Below are positions 1 through 9,234 of a stretch of 64,000 nt of DNA, piece by piece. Source of the DNA: UBA1141 sp963665155 (GTDB lineage Bacteria > Chloroflexota > Dehalococcoidia > Lucifugimonadales > UBA3495); contig CAXXFI010000002.1 of NCBI GenBank assembly GCA_963665155.2, positions 744,001 through 808,000 on the forward strand. The letters are read 5' to 3'. The stretch's first letter is position 1; the number at the start of each line of letters is the position of its first letter. The notes under the pieces are model-generated. The model did not search any database and had not been told where the DNA came from. It was given only the letters and a program-made list of their open reading frames with translations. A program made the translations under genes and the position numbers.

Positions 1-1
1 G

Positions 2-706
2 CTGTCCTCCCTGTTCGATTACCTCTGCGAGCGAAACGCCATCACCCATAACCCCGTCAAGGGCGTCAAGCGGCCCACCGCCAATAACAATGAGGGCTCG
101 ACACCGGCCCTGGGTAACGACCAGGCTAGAGCGCTCCTCGATGCGCCACCGGAGGACACGCTTAAAGGCAAGCGGGACCGGGCGATCTTGGCCACCCTTC
201 TTTATCACGGCATCCGTGAGGCCGAGCTGGTTTCTCTCAAGGTGCGGGATATCCAGCATCGGGAAGGCGTGCCCCATCTGCGCATCGAGGGAAAGGGCGG
301 CAAAATCCGCTTCCTGCCGGTAGCCATCGCCGCGCTGCGCCTCGTCAGGGAATATCTTGAGGTCGCCGGACATGGTGATGACTTAAATGGCCCCCTCTTC
401 CGGCCTGTTAAGAACAACGCCACCAAATCCGGCTGGCAGCCTGGTGAGCTGAATAAACCACTCCACCCTACGGCAGTCTATAACATCGTCCGCCGCCACG
501 CGCAAGAAATCGGCATAGCCGACGATGTGCCGGGCCTCTGTGTCCATTCCCTGCGGGCTACCGCAGCCACCAATGCCCTGGAGAACGGGGCCGACATTGC
601 CGAGGCCCAGGAATGGTTGGGCCATGCTAACGTGTCTACCACCAGACTCTACGATAGGCGGAAATCGAGACCCGAAGATAGCCCCACCTTCAAAGTGAAG
701 TATTGA
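2..706 (+). CDS. Tyrosine recombinase / site-specific integrase, 5'-truncated by window edge
   Basis: Open from the first bases of the window, so the N-terminal DNA-binding part lies outside. The catalytic domain is complete: first Arg in HGIREAELVSL, Lys in the GKGGKIRF beta-hairpin, HSLRATAATN (HxxR), WLGH, and the nucleophile Tyr in TTRLYDRR near the C-terminus. These are the residues of the phage-integrase/XerC-D family, which cleaves and rejoins DNA through a phosphotyrosine. The C-terminal tail ends PTFKVKY. The short sequence coding its last residues recurs just after the stop (GTGAAGTATTGAAATCAGAGA, given here only as positions 697-735), so a small duplication covers the stop codon. 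Directly downstream lies an IS630 element. Whether it mobilises anything here cannot be seen. Family assignment is firm. Confidence 0.9.
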   Translation: MSSLFDYLCERNAITHNPVKGVKRPTANNNEGSTPALGNDQARALLDAPPEDTLKGKRDRAILATLLYHGIREAELVSLKVRDIQHREGVPHLRIEGKGGKIRFLPVAIAALRLVREYLEVAGHGDDLNGPLFRPVKNNATKSGWQPGELNKPLHPTAVYNIVRRHAQEIGIADDVPGLCVHSLRATAATNALENGADIAEAQEWLGHANVSTTRLYDRRKSRPEDSPTFKVKY

Positions 707-839
707 AATCAGAGAAGTGAAGTATTGAAATCAGAGATAGGAAACTCATACTTCAGTATCGGGCGGCTTGACCCAGTAATGTCAAATAGCTAGGTTGCTA
801 GACACAGGACTTTTGTCGAGGACCAGGAGGAGGAGGACG

Positions 840-1002
840 ATGGTCAGACGTACCAAAACCCAGAAGAAGGACATCGAACAGTACGACCACCCGGTACGTC
901 AGCTGAGCAATGGGGGAGATGAACTCATGAAAACCGTTCGCGACGCTTGCACCCTACAGCTAAATGCCCTCTCTATCACACTTAGCGACCAAATCGAACA
1001 AC
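840..1002 (+). pseudogene. Small ORF cut by the IS630 insertion
   Basis: ATG at 840 follows a strong AGGAGGAGGAGG ribosome-binding stretch. About 54 codons are read before the IS630 end, which then supplies four foreign codons and a stop at 1016. The start (RTKTQKKDIEQYDH) resembles the N-terminus common in some adenine DNA methyltransferases, which usually continues with an Asn-Asn-Pro-Pro-Val segment. That segment is absent here and the resemblance is weak. The 3' part of the host gene is not recognisable on the other side of the insertion, so the gene is a remnant whatever its origin. Confidence 0.35.
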
Positions 1003-2234
1003 TAAACCAAAGATAAGGTGAAACCCGCATAAAGCGAACCCGTAGAGGAGTTGCGCTATCCTGTAAAAGAAGTTGAGTGGCGGTGGAGGATGGTATGAAG
1101 GATATGGCGCGACTCCTGGAAAAGTGGCAACTGAATGTAGGTGACGTAAGGGAACAGATGTATCGAGCGCCAACACCACGGGAGCGGGAGCGTTGGCATG
1201 GCCTATGGTTGTTGGTCCAAGGGTGGTCGGTCACTCAAGTGGCTGAGGCTTTGGAGAGAGACTCTCACACGATAGGAGACTGGCTGTCCGGTTTTCGCCG
1301 GGCCGGGGCCCAAGGTTTGGTCTTTGAACACACTGGAGGTTCCCCCCGCCCTGAACGCCGGGCAACAAGACCAACTGAAGTCCGCGGTGCTAAATCCGCC
1401 TGGAGAGGCGGGAGTTGAATTGTCCAACTGGAACTGGAAAGTAGTGAGGCAATTCCTCAAGCAGAGCTTTGATCTGGGGCTCAGTCGGAGCAGCTGCTTG
1501 AACTACCTACACCGGCTGGGCTTTGTGCTGAAGCGGCCCAAGAAACGCCTCTTGAAAGCTAAGGATGAAGAGCGGAAAGCCTTTATTATCCAGTACAGCC
1601 AAATCCGAGAGGAGGCCGAAAGGATAGGGGCCAAGATCTTCTTCGTGGACGAAGCCCACTTTCGGGCCGATGCTGACCTGAGGGGGAAATGGGTGCTCAA
1701 GGGAGAGCCAGCGCTGGTGGACTCCACCAGTCCCCGGTGGGGAGAGAAGGCCAACTACTACTGGGAGTTTGTCTGGAGAGTGGGGAGGTGGAAGCCATGG
1801 AGATAGCTGGAAACAGCAATGCCGAGACCTCCACCGCCTTTTTACAGCAGCTACGAGAAAACCATCCTGGACCTCTGGTAGTGATTTGGGACAATGGGCC
1901 AGCCCACCGAGGAGAAGCGATTCGCAGCTATCTGGCCACTCCTGACTTGCATCTGAGGTTGGTGGCCTTACCGGCCTACAGCCCAGACTTCAATGCCGAC
2001 GAAGCCGTCTGGGACTGGGCCAGGGAAGAGGTCACGGCCAACGAATGCCTGGGAACAAAAGCCAAAGTCCAAGAGAAGATGAACGCATTCTTCGGCGGGC
2101 TAGCTCACCGTAAGGATGAAGTGAAACATCGCTGCCGAACCCTTTTACAAGCCCGAGCCGACGCACTGATGATGAAAACTGCCACGCCTTTGCCATCGCT
2201 GCAAAATGTAGTTCCCACCTTGGCTTTGGTTTAG
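1002..2234 (+). mobile_element. IS630-family insertion sequence with both terminal inverted repeats
   Basis: The left end reads CTAAACCAAAGATAAGGTG (from 1002). The right end, read in reverse from 2234, is CTAAACCAAAGCCAAGGTG. The imperfect inverted repeats are each bounded by TA (1003-1004 and 2232-2233), the target dinucleotide that IS630/mariner elements duplicate. The element is about 1.23 kb and encodes one DDE transposase, which carries two frameshifts. The first 152 bp recur at 4101-4252. Confidence 0.85.
1077..2234 (+). pseudogene. IS630-family transposase, broken by two frameshifts
   Basis: The reading starts at GTG 1077 (or ATG 1095) with an N-terminal helix-turn-helix (WSVTQVAEALERDSHTIGDWL). 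It shifts +1 near a C6 run around 1338-1346, then shifts back near 1770. Joined together the product has the DDE catalytic triad of the family: Asp in FFVDEAHF, Asp in VVIWDNGPAH, and Glu/Asp in YSPDFNADEAVWDW. The stop codon uses the terminal TA of the element. The two shifts compensate each other in frame, so indel decay or sequencing error is more likely than programmed frameshifting, which normally needs one shift. Identification as an IS630 DDE transposase is firm. Activity is doubtful. Confidence 0.8.
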
Positions 2235-3104
2235 TGATTACCCACGGATGGCCCGGCACTTTCTTCGAGATGTACAAGGTAATCCCCATGCTTAGCGACC
2301 AAATCGGCCAATCACGGTGGAGACCCGGCCGACGCTTTCGACGTTGTCGCGCCGTCCATGCCCGGCTACGGTTTCTCCGATGCCACCGCCAAACGCGGGT
2401 TGGATACATTGGCCATCGGCGACCTGTGGGCCAAGCTCATGTCCGACAACCTCGGCTATCGGCGGTTCGGCGCCCAGGGAGGCGACTGGGGAGCCAGAGT
2501 CACCGCCAAGCTGGGACTGTCCCACAGCGACAAGGTGGTGGGCATCCACACCACGTCCACCACCAGTCCGACACCGTACCTGGGGCCGGGAACCCGCGAG
2601 TTGTCGGAGGCCGAAAAGGGGCTCCTAAAACAGCGTGAAAAGTGGCTGGCCGACGAAGGCGGCTATTCCCACATCCAGAGCACCAAGCCCCAGACGCTGT
2701 CCTACGGGTTGAATGACTCTCCCGCCGGACTGGCGGCGTGGATCGTGGAAAAATACCGCACCTGGAGTGACTGCGGCGGCGACGTGGAATCCCGGTTCAC
2801 CAAGGACGAGCTGCTGACGACAATCACCATATACTGGGTCACCCAGTCCATAAACTCGTCCACCCGGCTATATTACGAATCGTTCAGCAAGGCCTGGGAT
2901 CTGGAGAAGGACGAGAAAATCCAGGTCCCGGTGGGCGTGGCAGCATTCCCGCACGAAAACACCGTGCCCCTCCGGGAATGGGCCGAACGTTCGTTCAACG
3001 TGCAGCACTGGACGGACATGCCCAGCGGAGGGCACTTCGCGGCGCTGGAGGAGCCAGCCAGGTTGGTAGAGGACATCAGGGACTTCTTCAGGGGACTCCG
3101 GTGA
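2234..3104 (+). pseudogene. Epoxide hydrolase, N-terminus lost and frameshifted
   Basis: An alpha/beta-hydrolase of the epoxide hydrolase family: oxyanion-hole motif THGWPGTFFEM, then SMPGYGFSD, nucleophile Asp in the elbow GAQGGDWGARV, and C-terminal His in PSGGHFAALEEP. The coding begins exactly at the IS630 boundary, so the roughly 100-residue N-terminal domain is missing. A frameshift near 2300-2312 separates VIPMLSD from HGGDPADAF. The open part from 2358 on is 248 codons and otherwise well preserved. The 16-mer CTTAGCGACCAAATCG at the frameshift also occurs just before the IS at 981-996. A functional product is unlikely. Confidence 0.8.
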
Positions 3105-3235
3105 TTGGGCCGACTTGAGGACAGCAAATACTGAATCACCGAATCGACAGTGGGAACAGGGGCTTACTGTACCCGCAGCCGTCTAAAATGTGGTTCCCCT
3201 GGAATTTCCCGTTGGACGCCGGGCTGCTTGTTCGC

Positions 3236-3895
3236 TTACACCGACCAATCGAGACGTCGATAGGCCGCATCCCAGAAGAGCCACTCGTAGCGGCTGCTTA
3301 CCAGGTAGTTCCATTTCGCGCGCTCCAGTTCCTCAGGCCTGGCCTGCTCTGCTAGGCGGTCCAACAGTCCGTCTAAGAGCTCAATCCGCTCGCCCTTCAA
3401 AGCCACGGAGTAGAATTCAATCCATTCGGCATAGAGGGGATCCGTGGGCTGCGCTTCTGCCAGCACCGCGCCCACATGTGCATACACGGCCGGACAAGGC
3501 ACTAGTGCCCCCAGGGCCTCTACGCTCGACCCGCCGTGAGCACTGGCCAGCATGTGACGGCTGTAGGCCCAGTTGGCCTCGTTCATTTCCCAGGTTATGT
3601 TGTTGAAATCCAGGTCGAGTTCGGCAGCGTTATTGTTGTGGAAATGGGACTCCATGGTCACCATGGGCTCCACCCAGTTGAGCAGGAATTTCATTTCCTG
3701 CGGGTCCTGACATCGGGCCGCCGTCAGTGCCGCCGCGCGGGTGAATTCCTGCAAGTAAAGCCAGTCCTGCTGTACATAGTATCGAAAGGACTCCCGTGGC
3801 AGCGTGCCGGCGGCCAATTCTTTAAGATAGGGATGCTCGAGGATCGCTTGCCAGACGGGTGCAGTGACTCGGCGCAACTCTTCGGCAAATCCCAT
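3236..3895 (-). CDS. TenA/THI-4 family protein (thiaminase II-like)
   Basis: A 219-residue all-helical protein of the TenA family, whose members hydrolyse aminopyrimidine precursors for thiamin salvage or act as related heme-oxygenase-fold enzymes. Visible features are RYYVQQDWLYLQEF near residue 40, the Cys in GALVPCPAVYAHVG (the position of the family nucleophile), and the C-terminal YEWLFWDAAYRRL with the conserved acidic residue. The start at 3895 is chosen because GGAGGAG lies 8 nt upstream; the open frame runs on to 3949 without a better site. No thiamin gene is adjacent. To the left is the broken epoxide hydrolase and to the right an IS remnant. The exact substrate is unknown. Confidence 0.8.
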   Translation of the reverse strand: MGFAEELRRVTAPVWQAILEHPYLKELAAGTLPRESFRYYVQQDWLYLQEFTRAAALTAARCQDPQEMKFLLNWVEPMVTMESHFHNNNAAELDLDFNNITWEMNEANWAYSRHMLASAHGGSSVEALGALVPCPAVYAHVGAVLAEAQPTDPLYAEWIEFYSVALKGERIELLDGLLDRLAEQARPEELERAKWNYLVSSRYEWLFWDAAYRRLDWSV

Positions 3896-4100
3896 GGGAA
3901 TTTCTCCTCCGACTTTCTCTCTTGCCTTACTAACATGTAGACAAGACAATTTTTACGGACCCAAAATCCGGGTTCCTAGACCAGACCCATGATAGTATCA
4001 CGCACGAATGCCGTCAACCATGCAATCAAGCTCGCGATACCATCTGTCGGCGCCGGGGGCTTTGAGCCTGGGTAGCCGCGATTGACAACGTATTTGACGC

Positions 4101-4252
4101 CTAAACCAAAGATAAGGTGAAACCCGCATAAAGCGAACCCGTAGAGGAGTTGCGCTATCCTGTAAAAGAAGTTGAGTGGCGGTGGAGGATGGTATGAAGG
4201 ATATGGCGCGACTCCTGGAAAAGTGGCAACTGAATGTAGGTGACGTAAGGGA
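4101..4252 (+). repeat. Solo left end of the IS630 element (copy of 1002-1153)
   Basis: These 152 bp appear identical to the left terminus of the IS630 element and include the inverted repeat and the first transposase codons. The homology stops abruptly at GTAAGGGA. The rest of the element is missing, so this is a deletion remnant or a one-ended product. The surrounding 3950-4590 stretch shows no convincing gene. Confidence 0.85.
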
Positions 4253-4592
4253 GCCGATAGTAATGTAATCGGGGCTGCTTGCGTGACCCTTCTGGCCATC
4301 GCTGGAACGTCGGCCATTTTCTCGACGAGGTTACGCCGGAGGAGATGCAGCGGCGTTTCACAGCGATGACAGGCACGGACAGCTGATTCGACCAACTCGT
4401 CTCCAAGTCCCCGATCCCGTCCCTCCTGCCCACCCCAAGAGGCTCGAACCGCACATTTTGATAGCGGTGCTATGTGCCGCGGATGGTCACGTCCGACTAC
4501 GCGCTGGCTCCAAGTCCACCGCCCAGGAGTACTTCAGTTTTTCGTGCCTATTGTGTACTGCGAATATTATAAACAGGACCCTATAAGGGATC

Positions 4593-4967
4593 TCATATGG
4601 CACGAATTGCGCCATCCGAACTCTGTTGGTAAGTGCGTAGCGTCAACTTTATGACAGTATTTGGATCCCCAGCCTCACTTGTTCGGATGTCGCCTGCTGC
4701 TAATCTATCAATGAATCGTTCGCAGGACAACAAGGTGACTTCTGGAAGCTTGGCTGTAGTTCGTTCCAACGCCACCAAGAGCGGAAAGGTGTTACTTGCA
4801 AATGCGTCGCTGGAGACAAATCGAGCGATCAAATCATCATATCCCTCAAGTTGAGACCCTTGAAATCTGCGAAAGCAATCCGCAGCTTCAGCACGGACAG
4901 CATCACTTGGATCGCTAAACAGTCGAGCCAGTGCATCCTCGCAATGGCGTAATGATGCTTTACGCAA
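4593..4967 (-). pseudogene. C-terminal HEAT-like remnant of a large ATP-binding (STAND-type) protein
   Basis: The 124-codon frame reads as helical pairs typical of HEAT repeats (DPSDAVRAEAADCFRRF, then LPEVTLLSCERFIDRLAAGD and AGDPNTVIKLTLRTYQQS). It resembles the end of long NACHT/STAND-like ATP-binding proteins often found in defence islands. No nucleotide-binding domain is present upstream, and the frame stops before the usual last helices, so this is a fragment cut at both ends. The assignment rests on remembered family style and is moderate. Confidence 0.45.
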
Positions 4968-5212
4968 AATCTAGGAAAGCAATGTATGCCATCGCTCTGG
5001 CGCGGCGGCGCCTGTGGCTGGTGCCGGAAGGTTGTTCACTGTCTGCAGCTGACCCAGATATTCAGGAACTCCCGGTCGCTCTATACCATCCACTTGCAGA
5101 TTCCCTCGTTTATGCCGCTTGAAATGCGTAAAGTCCAGCTTGGAAGTTCAGGTTCCTTGCAATGAATGTTCGTGGTGAGCTCGAATCTGTGCAGTTGATA
5201 GTACCGGGTTGG

Positions 5213-6370
5213 CTATGTCTTGATAGGGCAAAACCCCCGCTGTTGCCACCATCTAGGGGCACGGCTGCTCGGCATCAGTAAGTCGATTCCTTCGGCTTTC
5301 CTGCCGCCTCTGCCATGATGGGTAGAGATCCCAGGGTAGGGTGCCGTAGTTTGCCGCACCAGTAGCTGCCTATCGGGCCAAGTTGTCCTGAGCGCTGAGA
5401 TGCACATCTCGGCAGTGCGCCCTCGTTGATCACTACGGACGAGGATCGCTGCGCCTCGTTTCAGATGCCGCTTAGATTCCTGAAGAACCGTGGTAATCAG
5501 CTCTTGATATTCAATTTGATTTTTGAATCGAGCCGATTTGCGCCAGTCTTTTTTGAACGGATATCCAAGCATCCACAACCTAATCCAGTGGTCGTTCCAG
5601 TAATCGGTCACGCCACAGTAGGGCGGCGATGTTAACAATAATGCCGCGTCGGCGTGGGTTTGATTTCGCAGTTCTTGGCGTGAATCGCCAAGAACTGCTG
5701 ATCCAGGGGCCTGAGTTGGCACACCGAATTCGTAGCGGCGGCGGATTTTGTCTTCCAACATTGCTACCGGGTCTATGTCTGGCGGTTCGAGTAGTCCTTC
5801 ACGAGTCCACCACTTGACTGCGTAAGTGGGGGAATATGCGATGGTTGGCGACATCGAGTTAGACAAGCCACCCCCTGGTTTGTCCTGCATGTGTAGTGTG
5901 ATGAACGCCATCAGCGTACGATCCACTACAGAGTTTCGCCAGTCGATCTCACGGCGGGCAGCCTTCAGTAGAGCGCGGACTTGGGGTGCCCACGCCATAA
6001 TCTCGAACTGGTTTCGGGCGCGTCGGTCGCTTGATCGGCGCGCTCTGGCTATCTCGGATAGTCGGTTCGTGACCTCTTCAGCTGTGGCGGCTGGTTGGAG
6101 CTTCGCGGTTGCGAAAAGCCACGCGATGGGGTTGACGTCGATGCCCAGTGCCGGTCTGCCTAGCACCGTGGCGGTAAATGGTCCGTTTCCTCGTCCACAG
6201 AATGGGTCTAGTACCGATTCTCCGGGTTTAGTCAGGTTAGTGACTGCGTCATGTATGAACGATTGCGGAAACATGGCGTAGTAACGCCCGAACCCGTACC
6301 AGCGTCCCGCGGCTGTGTTACGTCCCCACAGGGTGGGGGGGGCACGGTGTTGCTCTTTTTCCAGCGTCAT
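5213..6370 (-). CDS. Site-specific DNA methyltransferase (N4-cytosine/N6-adenine type)
   Basis: Motif I (SAM binding) is DPFCGRGN at residues 55-62. Motif IV (catalytic) is TSPPYCGVTDY at about residue 256 of 385, the order in which a target-recognition region could lie between them. The start at 6370 overlaps the stop of the NurA-like gene by ATGA, so the two are translationally coupled; the upstream frame to 6424 is ignored for that reason. A methyltransferase next to a NurA nuclease and a HerA ATPase suggests a restriction-like defence set in which the methylase marks self DNA. That role is inferred. The gene is intact, but the HerA partner is broken, so the set may now be only a lone methylase and nuclease. 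Confidence 0.85.
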   Translation of the reverse strand: MTLEKEQHRAPPTLWGRNTAAGRWYGFGRYYAMFPQSFIHDAVTNLTKPGESVLDPFCGRGNGPFTATVLGRPALGIDVNPIAWLFATAKLQPAATAEEVTNRLSEIARARRSSDRRARNQFEIMAWAPQVRALLKAARREIDWRNSVVDRTLMAFITLHMQDKPGGGLSNSMSPTIAYSPTYAVKWWTREGLLEPPDIDPVAMLEDKIRRRYEFGVPTQAPGSAVLGDSRQELRNQTHADAALLLTSPPYCGVTDYWNDHWIRLWMLGYPFKKDWRKSARFKNQIEYQELITTVLQESKRHLKRGAAILVRSDQRGRTAEMCISALRTTWPDRQLLVRQTTAPYPGISTHHGRGGRKAEGIDLLMPSSRAPRWWQQRGFCPIKT

Positions 6371-7680
6371 GTTACTAGACTGTGGATCAGGTCCGTTCCG
6401 GCTTTGAGTGGGATGGAGGCCCAACGGTGAGCTCTACGTAGAGCGAGGAACTGATCTGTTCCTACGCCCAAAGGTCCAGCAGTGCTAATTGCGTCTCCTA
6501 GAACGCGGGGTGCTTGCTTATCGGTCAGTGGGGGTTCAACCTCTGGTTGTGCGATGTTCAGTACCAAGCGTTGCCCATTGCTGGTCTTGAGTATCACTGG
6601 CCGTCCGTAATGGGTTAGCTCTCCCCATGGTGCAGATTCATGAGAATGGCCGGCAATGATGTGGTCTCTGATGTACTGGTTGTTGGGTAGCCAGTAGTAG
6701 TTGAGATGGATTCTTTTGTTTGGAGTTGGGTCACGATCCAATTCCTCGGCATGCTGGACGAAAGGGCCGCTTTTGACGCCGGACATGACGAGCAGTTGGG
6801 CGTCAGGATGGAGATCCTGTAGAGTGTTTTGAATGACTTGCAGTTCCTTCCTGATCGCCTGAGCCAACACTGCGATGGTTCCGAAGGCAGATAATTGCCC
6901 GTCTGTGACGAATGCTGTGTTGGATATTGCCGTTAACCCTTTCTCCGAATTAGCCAAGTGACGCAAGCTGTTAATGAGGGCCAGCATTTCCAGGGATTGC
7001 ATCACTCTGGTGTGGCACTCCTCAGCGGACTGGTTCTCAATGAATTGTTCGTGGACTCTGAGAGCGTCGGTCGTCAGGATTGCTGTTTCGCAGGATGTGC
7101 AGGCTCCCTGATTGCCTGGCGAAGGTATAGCCAGGTTTCTGGCATTGCATTCAGGGTTAGGACATTGCCTAATCTCGTGGTCACTGCCAAGAATATGGTA
7201 AAGGGTTTCAGCAAATGTTTCTCCTCCCAAAGAAACGCTGTTTAATGTGTCGTTGAAGCGTTGGCGAAACCAGTCCCGAGGACTCAGCCCGTCCACGGTT
7301 CCCGCGTTGCTACCTGGCAGAATTACCGCTAAACTCTTTCCATCTTCCGTTTCCCTAAGTTCTCTTGGGTCTGCTGACCGACTGGAAGGTAGCCTTGGAA
7401 GCGACGCTAACTTTTCGAGATTGATGACCACGAGGCCGAGCGATACCACCCCCGCTTGCGTGTCCGGCAGCCTGCCTGGAAAGTGGTCGTATACTTGGGA
7501 ACCGTCTATCGCTACCAAGTGAGTTCGAGCCCGGCCGGCCGGGCTCGGCCTAAAGGGCGGTAGGCTCAGTACCGTGTCCTGGCTTGGAGGTTGCAAACGA
7601 GATCGGAAATCCTCGAATTCGACGCCGTCGGCTAAAGCCTGTATGGCAGCCAGTCCGGCCCTTTCATCCGCGTAAGGCAT
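6367..7680 (-). CDS. NurA-domain nuclease with inserted zinc ribbon
   Basis: This 437-residue protein carries the two acidic NurA motifs: VAIDGSQVY near residue 56 and AFVTDGQLSAFG near residue 265, plus the C-terminal NYYWLPNNQYIRDH and GHSHESAPWGELT segments. NurA nucleases have an RNase H-like fold with Mn-dependent 5'-3' activity and work with the hexameric HerA translocase. A pair of Cys motifs (CPNPECN, CTSCE) around residues 177-200 looks like a zinc ribbon inserted between the motifs. It lies 26 nt downstream of the HerA fragment and overlaps the methyltransferase by 4 nt, so it is the middle gene of a minus-strand operon. A defence role is inferred from that context rather than archaeal-type DNA-end resection. 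Confidence 0.8.
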   Translation of the reverse strand: MPYADERAGLAAIQALADGVEFEDFRSRLQPPSQDTVLSLPPFRPSPAGRARTHLVAIDGSQVYDHFPGRLPDTQAGVVSLGLVVINLEKLASLPRLPSSRSADPRELRETEDGKSLAVILPGSNAGTVDGLSPRDWFRQRFNDTLNSVSLGGETFAETLYHILGSDHEIRQCPNPECNARNLAIPSPGNQGACTSCETAILTTDALRVHEQFIENQSAEECHTRVMQSLEMLALINSLRHLANSEKGLTAISNTAFVTDGQLSAFGTIAVLAQAIRKELQVIQNTLQDLHPDAQLLVMSGVKSGPFVQHAEELDRDPTPNKRIHLNYYWLPNNQYIRDHIIAGHSHESAPWGELTHYGRPVILKTSNGQRLVLNIAQPEVEPPLTDKQAPRVLGDAISTAGPLGVGTDQFLALRRAHRWASIPLKAGTDLIHSLVT

Positions 7681-7706
7681 TGGGTCTCCTATTCGTGCAC
7701 ACGGGC

Positions 7707-8336
7707 TTAGGGTAGCCCGTTGGTGGTTTGACCGGGCTGGCCGAGGGCATCGGTGATCTGGAACCGGTCCAGCTGAACCGGAACTGTGTATGCTTGGGAC
7801 AGCGTCCTGATACGGACAAACCCTTGTTCGCTGACTTTCCCTATTTGGTCGACGAAGTCGGAGAAATCCATGTAGTCCGCTATTACACGACGTTCCGAGG
7901 CGGAATTGAGATACGACAGAACCCAGTCGTCGGTCTCGCTGAGTATTTCCGGCATGACCGAACTGGGAGCTTGGGTCGCCAGCACCATTCCAATGTTGAG
8001 TTTGCTACCTTCTTTTGCGGCCCTAGCCCACACGGATGTCAAGTTATCGCGGGCGTTGGCACGTGGCAGCAGATTGTGAGCTTCTTCGATGTAGATAATG
8101 ATGTGGCCTTCCGTCGCCTGGTTCTCATTGGGAGGAGCAGTAGGGTCGTAGTGGGCCAGGACGCTTCTGAACCGCTCTTGTTGGGACCGGAAGATGCGCC
8201 ACATGACGCGTTCGGCAGCGGCTTGGTTTTGCTCCGGGTCCCCGGCCGATTGGTCGATGATGACCAATTTGCCTTCCCCATCGCAGGGTCTGGGGACTAT
8301 CCGATACAGCCTGTGTTCGTAGACGACCTTGCGCAA
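7707..8336 (-). pseudogene. HerA-like ATPase, C-terminal half only
   Basis: The C-terminal core of a HerA/FtsK-superfamily translocase is clear: KLVIIDQSAG, Walker B HIIIYIEEAHNLLP, and the sensor-like LATQAPSSVMPEI. The Walker A half and the N-terminal HAS-barrel are absent. Homology ends near 8275, where the sequence becomes the 3' half of an epimerase gene on the other strand; the first 20 or so codons of this frame are antisense to that gene. The gene is the first of the HerA-NurA-methyltransferase operon, so loss of its 5' half also removes the operon's natural promoter. It cannot bind ATP as it stands. Confidence 0.8.
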
Positions 8337-8738
8337 CTTGCCGTGAATGCCGGGGCGGGAAGTGAAGAGGTCGTGTTAGACGCCGTGGGTCCAGAAACAT
8401 TCACGTTTGAGGAGATGGTACGGCTCATAGCTCGCCGAGTAGGCAGCCGAGCCCGGCTGATTCACGTACGGCCTTCCGTGGCGCTGCTGGCCGCCCGAAT
8501 GGCGGGTTGGTTGGTGCGGGATGTGGTGCTGACCAGGGATGAAATCGACGGACTGATGGCGGGCCATCTGGTGTCGGCTGACCCACCCACCGCCTCCACC
8601 CGGTTCACCGAATGGCTGGAGGCCGAAGGCGCTACGTTGGGACGGCGCTACGCCTCGGAACTGGGCCGCCACTACCGCCGCCCACGACTGGCATTGAAAG
8701 CGAACAAATCAAGAGAAGAAACTATGGATTCTTCGTGA
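8271..8738 (+). pseudogene. NAD(P)-dependent epimerase/dehydratase, C-terminal fragment
   Basis: From about 8274 the plus strand reads FPIAGSGDYPIQPVFVDDLAQLAV, then the FTFEEMVRLIARRVGSRARLIHV segment typical of atypical SDR/NDUFA9-like proteins, ending near RRYASELGRHYRR. The Rossmann half with its glycine motif is absent. A longer open frame reaching back to 7728 is only the antisense of the HerA fragment. The junction is a deletion or recombination point joining two unrelated genes tail to tail. Confidence 0.7.
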
Positions 8739-8858
8739 CGGAGAAGCCGCCAAAATGGGATAATTGAGAGGAACAACGAAGGGGAATGGAACGGCGATTC
8801 TGCCTGGCTAATTCTAATGGGCTCGGGCTATGGAATCGTCTTTTCCAACTGAGCGTAG

Positions 8859-8969
8859 ATGTGCGGAAGATACAGCCTGATAGCGGACATAGGAGAGCTG
8901 CAAGAGCGGTTCGGATTTGACGGCTCTGAACTGACCCACGCTCCCCGCTACAACGTCGCCCCCACGTAG
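8859..8969 (+). pseudogene. SRAP (YedK/HMCES) N-terminal remnant
   Basis: The 36-codon frame starts MCGRYSLIADIGELQERF and ends APRYNVAPT followed by TAG. Cys2 is the catalytic residue with which SRAP proteins form a thiazolidine crosslink to abasic sites, and RYNVAPT is the next family motif. Some 150-200 residues are missing after the stop. The sequence downstream shows no SRAP continuation. Confidence 0.7.
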
Positions 8970-9129
8970 AGTCCGGAAAACTTTACTGGCTGATAAAGCA
9001 GCGGTGGCCTTCTCACCACATAACGGGACAGCTCCAGCATGCCCTCGCCGCCGGAGTAAACTTCGAAGCCGCTACGCCCAACCTTAAACAGATATTAGCG
9101 GGTATAACCCGCTGGCGCAGGCCGACGGG

Positions 9130-9189
9130 TCCGGTACGCTCCCGGTCCACCAGGAAGTTTAACAAGTCTATGGCCTGGCGGTAGTCCAT
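9130..9189 (-). pseudogene. Possible folylpolyglutamate synthase N-terminal scrap
   Basis: From ATG at 9189 the minus strand reads MDYRQAIDLLNFLVDRERT, like the first residues of FolC-type ligases, then loses similarity. No further FolC sequence follows. This is one more fragment in the 8739-9234 stretch, which otherwise contains only the SRAP remnant. Confidence 0.25.
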
Positions 9190-9234
9190 CCGGCACCTTG
9201 GCCAAGAGATGATTCGGTCAACTGCCGGCCTAAC

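Noticed and set aside
1330..1780. Programmed frameshifting in the IS630 transposase
   Set aside because: Two compensating shifts would be needed and no slippery heptamer with a structure is evident; decay is simpler.
4395..4480. Possible tRNA on the minus strand around the TCGAACC word
   Set aside because: No cloverleaf could be folded.
7728..8270. Plus-strand frame 7728-8738 as one 336-residue protein
   Set aside because: Its first half is the antisense of the HerA fragment; only the part after about 8274 resembles an epimerase.
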